Shown piece after piece: positions 35,161-46,259 of a DNA stretch of 64,000 nt (positions are counted from its first letter, which is position 1; each line of letters opens with the position of its first letter). Below the pieces are notes generated by a model. It ran no database searches and was not told the origin of the DNA. It was given only the letters and a program-made list of their open reading frames with translations. The position numbers were made by a program, and so were the translations under genes. Source of the DNA: Rhododendron vialii. Lineage: Eukaryota > Streptophyta > Magnoliopsida > Ericales > Ericaceae. The stretch spans positions 31,336,501 to 31,400,500 of the forward strand of contig NC_080559.1 of NCBI RefSeq assembly GCF_030253575.1, read 5' to 3'.

Positions 35161-35222
35161 AACTATTTTTTTTTTTCTTCCCCTAATTTTCTCATTGTAT
35201 GGGAATAGCCTTTTCATGAGCA

Positions 35223-35426
35223 AAAATGCTACACGCACAATGGTGCAAAACTCTTTGCACAACCGATCGCTACTCGTTCATTGTTATAATGAACGGTCCA
35301 GATTCGCTCAGGAAATAAATAAACTATTTGTGCGAATAGTTTACTTAAAATCTGGACCTTCCAAACATATCTGGACGGTTAGAATTTGTTACACAACACA
35401 CGCAACAGTTGTATGTGTAGCATTTT
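35223..35426. mobile_element. MITE with AAAATGCTACAC ends
   Basis: Inverted ends AAAATGCTACACGCACAA and TTGTATGTGTAGCATTTT bound about 204 bp of noncoding DNA. A CGGTCCAGATT motif and its near reverse complement AATCTGGACC lie inside. Confidence 0.7.
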
Positions 35427-35869
35427 GGAAGAAAATAAAAGCAAGAAAAGGAGATATTTATTACTTATTGGGATACTGAAAGAGATGAGAGATGTGGAGA
35501 AACAATGAGATATTTAATGAAAAAGGTAATTATTTATTGACTTATTTTTTTGTTTCTCGCACTTGGGGTTTTATCTTCCTTCCAATCGAAGGCCTGTTAG
35601 TAATAGCCAAGGGTTGTATAAAGGTTTTATTTTGGGGACAAAAGGCAAATTAATAAAGCCTCAGGTAAATAGACAATTCATTCAAAAATGAAAGCAAAAT
35701 GTTTAATTATGAAGAGCAATGCTACAAACATTACTTTAAAAATACAATTTCGGATATTACTGCGTCCGGAGCCGTTCAATAGATATGGATCCACATGCAT
35801 CGAACAGCTTTGGACAGAGTTGTGTCCGAGTTTATATTTTAAAGTTGTGATTGTAGAATTTTTGAGTTA

Positions 35870-36176
35870 AAATAGTTTACATTTTTTTTTTTTTGATAAT
35901 CGAAAGGGTGGGAGGGGGCGATCAACGTAGTAACCCCCTTGGGCGTGACCATAGGGGCTCCCTACCCGCCAGTGAAATGTCCGGTTCGAGCCATAGCTAC
36001 CGTCGGTGAGAAATCCACTTCTTCGGTCCACATACGGGTTCGAAATAAAGCCTGTTAATGACACTACCGGGTATCAGCACAAATGTGCCTCCCGGAGCTC
36101 GAACCGGCGCAGGTGTTAAAGAGAGATGGTGACTTCCACCAACTGAACTACCACCTAGATGGTAAATAGTTTACAT
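35870..36176 (-). mobile_element. tRNA-derived SINE with 13-bp target duplication
   Basis: The body is 35883-36163 on the minus strand, flanked by perfect 13-bp direct repeats AAATAGTTTACAT (35870-35882 and 36164-36176). It starts GTGGTAGTTCAGTTGG (box A) and has box B GGTTCGAGCTCC about 40 bases on, which together make an internal Pol III promoter. It ends in ATAATCAAAAAAAAAA-type tail sequence at 35883-35900. The length of 281 bp suits a plant SINE. All expected hallmarks are present. Confidence 0.93.
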
Positions 36177-36515
36177 GTTTAACAGGCAAAGAATACATGG
36201 TAACATCTATATTTCATAATATATCATCGGGATAAGCTGGTTTCTTTTTCTTTCTTTTTTTCGGACGAACAAGATCCTCCCATATAATATATACATCAGA
36301 ACAAGTACAACAAAATACACCGAAACAAGAAGAACAAACACCAAAAAACAAAAAGAAAAACTGCTCAGTTCCGCTGTCGGACCCAACACTCCGCTCGTAG
36401 AGGTGAGTGGAGGATCACTGCTGAATTTGGTTGCTGTCACCGCTAGAGCTTTATCTTGACGCCTTCACTGTTGCCGAATAAGATGGTTCCTAGGATTGAA
36501 GAACATTTATATTAT

Positions 36516-36638
36516 GGGAAATGATATTGGCACAAAAAAAATTGATGGAGGCACTCCAAAAAACAAAGAAAGTGACTTTGAAATTGCACTAATTTTGGAG
36601 TGACTATATTAATTTTTGGAGTGCCAATATCATTTTCC
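36516..36638. mobile_element. Short MITE with GGAAAATGATATTGGCAC ends
   Basis: The left end GGGAAATGATATTGGCAC and the right end GTGCCAATATCATTTTCC are near-perfect inverted repeats, with a second inverted pair around CACTCCAAAA/TTTTTGGAGTG. The flanks read ATTAT on both sides, which may be the target duplication. About 123 bp. Confidence 0.8.
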
Positions 36639-36788
36639 ATTATAATAAAACAAAGCTGCTTTCATTAAAAAAATATTTACGCATATAAACGAGAGCAATC
36701 TCTTCAACTGTTAGATCACTTTCTTTAAAATTTGTGATCATACGATTAGGAAAAAACGAAAAAGGAATACTTAATCACTCATTTTTCT

Positions 36789-36796
<8 letters not shown>

Positions 36797-36841
<45 letters not shown>
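36797..36841. repeat. (CT)n microsatellite
   Basis: An uninterrupted CT run of about 44 bases. Confidence 0.95.
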
Positions 36842-36844
<3 letters not shown>

Positions 36845-37123
36845 ATTGGTTTGGATACTTTGTGAAAATAGAAAAATTGATGTGAATTTGGAGGCAAATA
36901 TGTTCATGCACGGAAATTAATAAGAGAGTATAAAATTATGTTGAAAGTGCACATAGGCACGGGCAATCCGCTATACACAACACATGTGATTTCTATAGAA
37001 CTGATAACCATTTTGTAAAGAAACATGAAATTGACTCGACCAATATTGTACAGGTGCCAACACTCTTGATTCTGATGAGCACCATTTTTTTTTCAATATG
37101 CTTTCTGTTATTCTTCACATAGA

Positions 37124-38041
37124 TCAGAACTTCTGTCTTGAAAATATTAGCCATGTGATCATAAATCCCAACGGCAATCCTCCACAAGGCGGCGGCTGAG
37201 AAGAGCCTGATTTCAATGGCCCCCCATTCTGAGCCGGTGGAGATGGTGGTGGGATATTTAAAGGAGGCACACCAACCCCACCCAATGGTTGTGGCGCCGG
37301 TGATGGCCACAGGGCAGGAGGGGCAGGTGGGAGTGGCGCCGGTGATGGCCACAGGGGGGGAGGTGAAGGTGGGTGTGGTGCCGGTGATGGCCACAGGGCG
37401 GGAGGGGCAGATGGGTGTGGCGCAGGCGATGGCCACAGGGGGGGAGGTGCAGGTGGGTGTGGTGCCGGTGATGGCCACAGGGTGGGAGGGGCAGCTGCAG
37501 GACTTGAACTATTAGAAGCACTAGGTGGAGGAAGTGGAGGGTGGTTGTGCCCTGGTACCATTATGGCTTGCACCACCCTATCTATGCCATGGCATCTAAA
37601 GGAAGACCCTTTAGTGCATATATCAGGGCTAATGATTCGGACGTTGTTTAGGTAAAAACTCCTCATTCCATTGTTGAAAATCCTGAGCAAGAAATCAGGT
37701 TTTCCTGTTGGAATAACGGAACCTGTTGGGATTCGTACTAGGTGCTCGAAAAGCAGAGGGGAAGGGATCGAATGACGTAGTAAGAAATCTACTACGTCGC
37801 TTTCTGAAATCGGGGTTTGTGCTAGCGTCCAGTCGTTGGGCACCAAGAAAGTGACATTGCCTTGAGTTAGGGATCCAGGGGCCATGTTGATTAGCATGAC
37901 AAAGGTGAAGTACTTGGCCATCTGCATCTCTTGTGTGGCAACTAGAAGGTCATGGTTTATGGGAGGAAAATTGTTCTGGGCTCTGGTTGAGGATATGAGT
38001 GCCATGAGAACAGCTAACAAGGTCATGCAAGCGTAGGCCAT
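37124..38041 (-). CDS. FAS1-domain secreted protein with Pro-rich repeats (fasciclin-like arabinogalactan type)
   Basis: This single-exon gene encodes 305 aa. Residues 1-21 are a signal peptide (TLLAVLMALISSTRA). Residues about 25-165 form one FAS1-like domain (NVTFLVPNDWTLAQ, then LLFEHLVRIPTGSVIPT, then NVRIISPDIC and the closing HGIDRVVQAI). A Pro/Ala/Ser tail follows with WPSPAP blocks every 14 residues, encoded by a 42-bp tandem repeat. It ends in a short hydrophobic stretch that could signal a GPI anchor. Ala-Pro and Ser-Pro motifs are sites for arabinogalactan attachment, so a cell-wall or plasma-membrane protein is expected. The open frame extends upstream to 38272, but I chose the ATG at 38041 because it begins the signal peptide and a TATA-like box lies just upstream. 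I recall a similar gene beside CSLD2 in Arabidopsis. Confidence 0.88.
   Translation of the reverse strand: MAYACMTLLAVLMALISSTRAQNNFPPINHDLLVATQEMQMAKYFTFVMLINMAPGSLTQGNVTFLVPNDWTLAQTPISESDVVDFLLRHSIPSPLLFEHLVRIPTGSVIPTGKPDFLLRIFNNGMRSFYLNNVRIISPDICTKGSSFRCHGIDRVVQAIMVPGHNHPPLPPPSASNSSSPAAAPPTLWPSPAPHPPAPPPLWPSPAPHPSAPPALWPSPAPHPPSPPPLWPSPAPLPPAPPALWPSPAPQPLGGVGVPPLNIPPPSPPAQNGGPLKSGSSQPPPCGGLPLGFMITWLIFSRQKF
37285..37500 (-). repeat. 42-bp coding minisatellite
   Basis: GGTGATGGCC (plus strand) recurs at 37299, 37341, 37383, 37425 (as GGCGATGGCC) and 37467, exactly 42 bp apart. It encodes the 14-residue WPSPAPHPPAPPPL-type unit of the FAS1 gene. Confidence 0.95.
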
Positions 38042-38901
38042 TTTGGGTTGGCATTCTCGGCTCAGAATTTTCGGTGTTATATATACGTATACGTATGTAT
38101 AAACACACACACACATCCGTTTTTCGAAAGAAAGAATGTTTACCTGGTTTGGGGCTTGTGAAATGGGGGTAGCTTGAACATGCTTCCCCTGCTGCTTCAA
38201 CAAACCAAGTTCATTCCTCCTGCATGAATTCAGAGTAACATTTGGTTGTGTGTGGAATTTTATATAGTTCAAACCTTGAAGGGCTATAGATATTCTTTGT
38301 GTGCTTTGGTACGCTTGAAATTTATAGGCTGAGATTCAATTGAGTGATATAACAAGTTAGAAAAGAGAAAGAGCGGTGGATCCCGGCAAGATGAATTTCC
38401 TTTTCATGGAGAGTGGATTCCTCATAAGTCGAATCTGCGCTGCTGCGCACTTACCATCATCGATCTAGGCAACAATATCCGTCTTCACCATCTAGTTTCG
38501 AAAGAAAGAAGGAACCATGAAACTCGGTATTTCAACCCACAATTTGTGGTATAGAAGATCAAGTGAACTGCAAAAGTCAGGGTTCAGCTACTTTACACAT
38601 GATCAACTCTTTCAAATTCCGAAAAAAAGAATACACCAAAGAGCAACTCCTAACTCAACAAGTAAGACTGAAATGTCAAAAATAAAATAGAAAAATTAAT
38701 GTAAACGCCTGAAAAAAATAAAACTATAACGCCGCTGAAACAATTGACCCAATTTCCATCTTACTCAAATTGCTGAAAACACCACATACGATTGAAAGTG
38801 AAATGAGTATAAGAATGAGATATCCCGAGTCCCGACTGCCTTCACTGCAGAAGCAATCTGCTGACAGCTAAATCGATACTATAACTTAAAAGAATGACTT
38901 A
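38042..38901. other. Intergenic region between CSLD 3' end and the FAS1-gene promoter
   Basis: The right part should be CSLD 3'UTR and the left part the FAS1-gene promoter. No other feature was recognised. Confidence 0.5.
38075..38090 (-). promoter_or_regulatory. TATA-like box of the FAS1 gene
   Basis: On the minus strand CGTATATATAAC lies about 40 bases in front of the chosen ATG. If it is used, the 5'UTR is very short (about 10-20 bases). This is positional evidence only. Confidence 0.4.
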
Positions 38902-41900
38902 TCAGGGAAACTGAAATGAGCCTCCAATTTGGGTACTGCCTTGCGGAGGATTGATGGCCACCCAGAGGAGGGATATGATGATCGCAATAAGTCCCGACCA
39001 AACAAAAACAATTGTAGGCGTCTTTCCTCTTCTTCCCATAAGCCCTTTAGCGAACGGGTACATATGTGCCAAAACCCAAAAGCTAAAGAAAACACCACCC
39101 AGCAACTTGCTCCACTCAGGAGTCGTGCTATAAATCGTCCGACTAACCCCAACAGCTATCGCAATCAAATTCAACATCATAATTGTGAGTGGCGGAATCA
39201 TAAGGGATGTCCATTTGACGATATAAAGATCAGCATATTCATCATTCTCATCATCACCGGATGATTTTGAAGTCAAAGTGAAAGAAATTTCAATACCAGC
39301 GACGACTTTCAGTAGACCCTGAAGCACTGCAGCCAGGTGGGCACTGGTTCCTCCAATCAACCAAAACTGTTCATTTCTCCACCACTCTTCTAGCTCAACA
39401 CCGGACCACTTGATTTCAAGTACCGCAAGCAAACAGAGCGTGACAGTGATGGTAAGGAGGTAGACAAGGAAAGTCACACTTAGGGTTTGGACAATGAACT
39501 GACCAGAGAAGAGAGATAACGCAGGGAGAAAGCAATAGACAATTAGGAAGATGGAAGTAAAGGGGTATATTCCAACATTGAGATACGCAACCCTCTGTAA
39601 AAATTTCATTCTTGAGCTCGCCAAGAGGGCATTGTTGCGGGAGAAGAATATTTCGACTGAACCAGTGGCCCAGCGGAGGACCTGATGGAGCCGATCCGTG
39701 AGATTTATTGGGGCAGTCCCCCGGAAGGCGTCCCGCTTAGTCACACAGTAAACTGATTTCCATCCTCTATTGTGCATCCTATACCCAGTGACCACATCTT
39801 CAGTAACAGACCCATAAATCCATCCAAGGCGATTTCCCCACTCAGTCTTCTCCTCGTACCAGCAGGAGATGACGCCGATTGCCTCTGCTACAGTTGATGC
39901 ATCGAGAATCTCTCTAGGAATTGTGAGAGCACCTGGTGGCCGCCCATTCTTTACAGCTGGATGGTCTGCTAAGGGACGGCCTTGGAATTCTGCCACAGGG
40001 ATGGAATCAATGAGGAAAGTTGAGTTCCCAAATTTTTTAGGAGCCAAAGAGAGGTTCATCTCTTCATCGTCGGAATCACCCATTCTAAGTGCTCGGTTCT
40101 CTTCTGGAGCTTTGGCATGCTTTTTATTCCCAGGGAAGCAGCAGCCGCAGCAACCAGGTTGGTGTTCTTTTGATCTAGGTGGATCAAATCCGTAGAGGGC
40201 AATCCTTCGAAAGAGGCATCCGGTTCCAACATAGACTGGACCCTGGAGCCCATCAAGGGCCCGCATGTTTCCATCAAAGAAGACAGTGTTGTGATTGGCG
40301 TAACGATCACTAGGGTCAATACCCTCGAATCTCTGAGGGAACTGGACATAGCAAATGCGGTCCCCGCCTCTATCCATCATGAAACACATACCTTCCCTCA
40401 GAGCTTGGGAGTTGTAGATGTAGTGGTCACAGTCAAGGTTGAGGATAAATGGCCCATTAGACATGATTGCGGAGGCTCGAACCAGGGCGTTCATGGCTCC
40501 TGCTTTCTTGTTGTGGTCATAGCCAGGTCGCTTCTCACGGGAAACATAAACAAGCATCGGGAGACGGATATCAATCTCACTCAGGTTAATTAACCTGGCA
40601 TCATCAGCTGTGCCCAGCAGTGGATCATCGCTAGGTGGTTTCAACATCATCTGCGTCATTAAGCAGGCATGTTCAGATCAGTTACCATTGTTTAGGTCTT
40701 ATGCTTTCTTACTTGTATTACTGTTGTCTATTTCACCATGCTTACAGTTCTAATTTTCTCTGTCCCGTTTCATTTGGAAGTTAGTTAAGTCATGAAATTA
40801 ATGAACGGGAATTCAAAATTAAAAACGTTATACTTCTCAAACATATTATTAATAATTAGGTACTAGGAATAATTTCGCTAACTGCATGTTACTATTCTGT
40901 TTCAGAAGATGAGTCTACAATCTACTTGATTCTCCACTAGACTAGATTCCCTTCTTTGACTTTCAAAGTAGACAATCTTTAGTGGACATCCCAAACTAGA
41001 AAGAGGAACAGCAACAAAAATGGACCGACGAAGAATTAATTAAAAAGTACCTGTATTATCCCAGCATGATCACCTTTGGAGTGCTCTGCTGAAGAGCTCA
41101 TCCAAGTGCCCGGCCAATGGGCGCCATCAGCCATCCAAGTGGCTTTAGGGATCTTCACACTCTCCACAGGTTCATCGTCTCTCTTCTGTTTCTGTAGCTT
41201 CAAAACCTTTACCTCCTCTCGAGCATGAAAGGCATCCGAACGACGGCGGATTGAGTCAGGAAGACCGTTGATCCGGACCTTAAACTCATCATATTCGCGT
41301 TTCAATCGTCTACGATCCTTGACAAAATCTGACTTCACCTTATTCTTATAAGGGTCCTTCTTCAAATTGAAATAAGATTCTGGATTCCTGGGCTCAATGT
41401 CATGTTTACGGCAAAATGGTACCCATAGATTTGCAAAGCTTGCTGCTTCTGCCATGGCCTCGAAGGTTAAAAGCGCACCTCCATCGTCTGAAACATAGCA
41501 AGCAAGCTTTTCAACTGGATAATCAGTAGCTAGAATAGACAAGATAGTATTTGCTGTGACAAGTGGGGGTTCTTTCTCTGGGTCTGCAGTAGAGACAAAG
41601 ATATCTATGCCTGGAAGATCAGATTTTCCAGTGGGGTTGTTGAGGCTAGGCATTTCAAACTTCTCTTTCAAGACATTAAGATCTGTAGCACGATTGACAG
41701 GGCAGAGCTTGGGAAGTTGGTCAAGAATCCAGGAGAAGGCAAACCATAGTTCGCAAACTACGGACATTCCCCAAAGCCAGACTGCATCTTCGTTCGGGTG
41801 GTTGACCCTCCAAGCTAAGAAAAGCCCGAGAACAACAAGTCGTACAAATGCCAGAAGCCTGAGAGCACATATGCAACAGACATCCAAAAGTAAACATTAG

Positions 41901-43215
41901 CATGCATCAGGTAAAAGGGAGCACGTATAACTACGTACAATGAAGAAAATTGCAATTTGCAATTAGTCAATTATACTATGTTCAACTGAGAAAATAGCTA
42001 CTCAATAGAACTACCCACGGGACATTGACTACCATGCTCAGAATCAAAATCGCAAGAATTTGGAAGAAGCAATAAACATGCAAGCCACTGGAAAACTTCT
42101 GTCAATGTCTTAATCTACAGAACAACAGGTATGGACAGCGTGTGCAAATAATGGATGTCCAAATTACTCCAAAGAACCAAAAAAATCACTCCTTTAGGTA
42201 GATTGGGAATGTGCTAAGAGCCTAAGACCTAGTGATTCGCTTTCTTTGATTTTCCACTGTAGATATCATAAACCAATTGCAACTGTAACAAGTTACCTAC
42301 GATGATATAGAAAGGATGAAAGTTCATGAAGCAGAAAATATACCGATATGGGCTGATAATGGCAGCTGGAATCTTCAATTTTCGCGTTAGTGGCCTCCAT
42401 GGTTTGTTCATTAATTCTAGAGGCTCAACTACGTCATCATCTTTTCCAGTCTCTAATCCTTCCCCCTTAGGCCATATAGCATTACCATACCCATAGGTAC
42501 CATTAGTTTCAAAGAGCCACCGGTTCTGATCAAAATCTGCAGTCTGGCTTCTCACCAGCACTGATTTGGTTGATTTCATCAGAGACAATCTTCTCTGCAT
42601 CCTTGACATCTCAGCTGGTGGTGGAGGAAGCGAAAGAGGCTGCCTGTTTTCCACCACTTCATCCAAATCCAAGGCCTTATATGGATCTTTACATCCCGGG
42701 CAAATGCCATCTCCAGCTTTAACAGCATCCAAATAACAATCCCTACAAATCTTGAAGTCGCATTCACAGGGGAGAATATCCACGCCCCTTTCGTCACTCA
42801 TCACCTTAGCATCACAACCAGGAATTGCACACGAAGATCCTTTTGAACCAGCCATTTGGGGGTGATTCGTTTCTGATTCGATCACCTTGTCCATGAGATG
42901 AGCTCGCGTAACACTGTTGAACCCACCAGTGAAAAGTGAATTCGACACGTATTGCTCTTCGACCTTCTGTGATATTGCATCCATCGGCTGGTTGTCAGGT
43001 GTTGGCGGTAAGTGTACAGTGTAGTTCGTATAACCACTGCCCTCAGGTTCACTATCAAAGTCATCCCTTGAATATGCAGAATATTGTCCCGATGAGCTTC
43101 TGCGAGCAAATGTCACGGTTGGGGGCAGGGGAGGCCTCCCACGTGGCGAATCCTGCACATCCGAATTCGTCGTCGATAGAGACAATCGGCTTGCCTTGAA
43201 GGATTTCGATGCCAT
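38902..43215 (-). CDS. CSLD: Cellulose synthase-like protein D (GT2)
   Basis: CSLD proteins are processive beta-glycan synthases needed for tip-growing cells such as root hairs and pollen tubes. Exons: 43215-42344, 41858-41051 and 40650-38902. The sum is 3429 nt, or 1142 aa, the family length. An N-terminal RING-like cysteine cluster spans C129-C175 ([21 protein letters not shown]). Two membrane spans begin near residue 292. The catalytic set is complete: D415/D416 (VSDDGGALL), DCD 633-635, TED 843-845 and QVLRW 883-887. About six C-terminal spans follow and the protein ends GGSFQFP. The D-type plant-conserved and variable regions are present (CCGCCFPG at 727-734). The start gives the standard MASK opening. 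From memory it is closest to Arabidopsis CSLD2/CSLD3. The gene is intact. Confidence 0.96.
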
Positions 43216-44000
43216 GTGGCAACTCCACTAAAAACCCAATCTCCAAATCCTAGAATTTTCAGAAACCATAACAAATCAGCTTCACTGTCACCTATTTACA
43301 GTAAAATTGCCATATTTATCCTCCGATCCGAAGAATTTTAACAAATGAACAAGACATTAGGGGGAAAAAATTGCTTCAGTCACTTTCTGAAAATTATAAC
43401 ATCTACCAAACCAAGAATCAAGAAACACAACGGCTTTAACTATGACTAACTAGCTTAGTATCACGTACAGATCTAAACCCTACGAACATGGAACCAGTTG
43501 GAGAGATATTTGAAACAGTTGAAAACAAGTCAAACTCGGTGAACTTCAGCAAAGAAATATTAAGAACACAACCAAGCATTGTCTTCAAGTCACTGCCTGA
43601 AACAATACTGCAAAAATCTCCTAAATTTGCTCCGAAATTAGGGCAAAAATTATGGTTGAACAACCTCAGGTCAGGACTTCAACTAACAGAACAGTTTTAA
43701 AATACGCTAAGAAAACGACACTTGCAAAGCAGCATTAGCAGTGAAAACGATATAGTTGTTCAGTAATTCGCGCTGAAACACGTACCTAATATCCAGCGAA
43801 CATAGATCGAACCGTTCCCGAAGCAAATCAATCGGAGGCCTAAAGTTTAACGCTTCATGCAAGAAGCAAAATCTATTTCTATAAATATTTTCTTTCTTTC
43901 AGATCTTTTGTAGAATCTTGACAAACAAAAGCACCCTTTTTCCGAAAAATGCGTAGGGACTTATGCCGCGGCCAAAGACGCTTCCGCTTCCTCTAGAGAG
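43216..44000 (-). other. CSLD leader region with possible 5'UTR intron
   Basis: On the minus strand GATATTAG|GTACGTGT at about 43788 reads as a splice donor. AAATTCTAG|GATTT near 43253 reads as an acceptor about 35 bases before the ATG. This would give a leader intron of about 535 bp, with the upstream exon in the C/T-rich stretch 43790-43990. It is unproven. Confidence 0.4.
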
Positions 44001-44022
44001 AGAGAGAGAGAGAGAGAGAGGT
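43990..44022. repeat. (AG)n microsatellite
   Basis: An AG run of about 28 bases lies next to the presumed CSLD transcription start. Confidence 0.9.
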
Positions 44023-44165
44023 TAGGAGCTTTGGAACGTCATGGCCGAAAGCTGCGGGCAGATTTGGAGATACATAATTGTTAAAGGGAACGCGGAAAAG
44101 GAAGGTTTATAAAAATGGAAGCTTCACATGAGGAGTGAGAGAGAGTGGGGAGAGAGAGGCGAATG

Positions 44166-44309
44166 CGTAGAGAATGAGGGCTGCTACTCCCCCCCCCCCT
44201 GACACACCCCCCCCCCCCCCCCCCCCGGCCCCACCTCCCTTTCCCAGTTTACCCCCGCCCCCCCTCTCTCTCTCTCTCTCTCTCTCCCCCCCCCCTCTCC
44301 CTCTCTCTC

Positions 44310-44344
<35 letters not shown>

Positions 44345-45680
44345 TTTCTTTTTTTCCACTTTCTGCTTCTTTTCTTCTTTTTTTTTTTTCTTTTCCAGTT
44401 TTTTTTTTCATTTTATTTCATTTTCTTTCTTTCCGGTTTGAATTTTTTTTTCTTTTTAATAATAGGTTCAAGTCTAATTCTAGGCTTTGTAAAGTAATTG
44501 AGAGAAAAAAAGTGTTTCAATTGATCATGTTTATCCCACTGTTTTTTTTTCTTTTTTTGTCCTTTATAGATTAAAAAATATAATTACGAAAATAAGTGTT
44601 TCAATTTTCAATCCGTTTGAACTGGTGCAAAGTTGTTATTTTTCTGATCATTTCATCCTAAATGGTCATAATAAATTTTTGGCTCCAAGGGTTTTCAATG
44701 GACACCCTAAGAGAGTCTTAAAACTAAATAATGAGTCTTAGGGAGTTTGTTGAAAAGTCTTAAACCAAAAAATTCATTATGACCATTTAAAATAAAATAA
44801 TAAAAAAACGATATTTGCTCTGATTTAATTGAATTGAGAATTAAAGCACTTAATTCTTGAATTATATTTTTAAATATACAAATGGTGTATTTATAGAAAT
44901 TAAATAAATAAGATATAAGTAATTAAATAAAAAAATAAATTAAAAAGTATGGGGGACCCGGGGGCTCTGCTGCCTCCATTGACATAGTAGCCCCTAAAAC
45001 GTTTCCGTTTTAGTTATAAAAAAATAGAACCCATCCATTTGCAATCCTATGGAGTATAAACGTGATTTGAAGCAACATACTACTGAATCAGTTAAGAGGA
45101 TCTATGCTAAATAATGGTTAACAAATTTATAAAATTGTACTATAGTTAAAAAAAAGTAATCCTGAATATAATATTTGTATTATGGATTAGTATGTCGTTT
45201 GCAAAATACATTTCGTAATTAGTTCCCGAACACTAATTGTAATCTTAATGAATTTTTTGCTTTACGACCTTTCAACGAGCAACCTAAGACTCATTATTTA
45301 GTTTCAGGACTCTCTTAGGGTGTTCATTGAAAGGCCTTGGAGCCAAAAATTTATTACGACCATTTAGGATGAAATGATCAGAAAAATAACATCTTTGCAC
45401 TGGTTCAAACGGATTAAAAATTGAAACACTTATTTTCGTAATTATATTTTTTAATCTATAAAGGACAAAAAAAGAAAAAAAAACAGTGGGATAAACATGA
45501 TCAATTGAAACACTTTTTTTCTCTCAATTACTTTACAAAGCCTAGAATTAGACTTGAACCTATTATTAAAAAGAAAAAAAAATTCAAACCGGAAAGAAAG
45601 AAAATGAAATAAAATGAAAAAAAAAACTGGAAAAGAAAAAAAAAAAAGAAGAAAAGAAGCAGAAAGTGGAAAAAAAGAAA

Positions 45681-45718
<38 letters not shown>

Positions 45719-45839
45719 GGGGGCGGGAGAGAGAGAGAGAGAGAGAGAGGGGGGGCGGGGGTAAACTGGGAAAGGGAGGTGGGGCCGGGGGGGGGGGGGT
45801 GTGTCAGGGGGGGGGGGAGTAGCAATTTACGTAGAGAAT
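44166..45839. mobile_element. 1.65-kb foldback transposon, Mutator-like, with 10-bp target duplication
   Basis: The same 10 bases, CGTAGAGAAT, flank the element at 44166-44175 and 45830-45839. The body (44176-45829) has two arms of about 600 bp that are inverted copies. The left arm runs TGCTACTCC, poly-C, CCCAGTTTACCCC, (CT)n, T-rich, then an ATCCGTTTGAAC region, and the right arm mirrors this in reverse. The unpaired middle is about 450 bp (roughly 44790-45235). A target duplication of 9-11 bp with very long inverted repeats fits non-autonomous Mutator-like elements. It has no transposase. The many frames through the arms (ERERE and LSLSL runs) are artefacts of the CT repeats. Confidence 0.85.
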
Positions 45840-46259
45840 ATAGAAACAGAGAAATGGTGGCTTGTCCGATCGCCGGGGTTTGAAGTCGAGCTTTGGTAAG
45901 CTGCGGTTGGTTTGCGCCCAACACAATTAACCGGAGTCGATTCTTGGGATCGGACCGAGTAAATTAATTTTATGTGCGGTAACGTGTTTTTGACCGGACC
46001 GAAATGGAAATCGTAGCCGAGATGAAAGGAATGACATGCTTTTGATCGCACCGAAAAAAAAATTATAGTTTAGATGTGAGTAAATTGGTTTAGACACCTA
46101 ACCGTCCGAAAAGGAGAAAAAAAAAAAAGAAAAAAAGTTGAGCCTGGTAGGGGGATTTTTTTTTAGGGGGCTGACAGTCGAGGCCTCACTGTCCCGAGAT
46201 ATCGGTTGTTTCTTTTCAACGGGGTGGGGATATGGGTTTGACTACACGTCGTCTTCTTT

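Larger units (their letters stand above)
34384..37123. other. Intergenic region: ATAD3 promoter side to FAS1-gene 3' side
   Basis: It holds a tandemly duplicated CT-rich block (34548-34713), four transposons (34716-35160, 35223-35426, 35883-36163 and 36516-36638) and a long (CT)n at 36797-36841. The last 100 bp should be 3'UTR of the FAS1 gene. No further gene is supported. Confidence 0.6.

Noticed and set aside
35883-36163. Possible functional tRNA gene
   Set aside because: Box A and box B are present but there is no full cloverleaf. The 13-bp target duplication and A-tail identify a SINE.
38042-38272. Upstream extension of the FAS1-gene open frame (77 extra residues)
   Set aside because: The extension crosses a (CA)n run and a TATA-like box and lacks protein character. 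The downstream ATG starts a clean signal peptide.
44174-45924. Open frames full of LSLSLS/ERERER runs
   Set aside because: They are translations of (CT)n and poly-C blocks within the inverted arms of a foldback transposon, occurring as mirror images.
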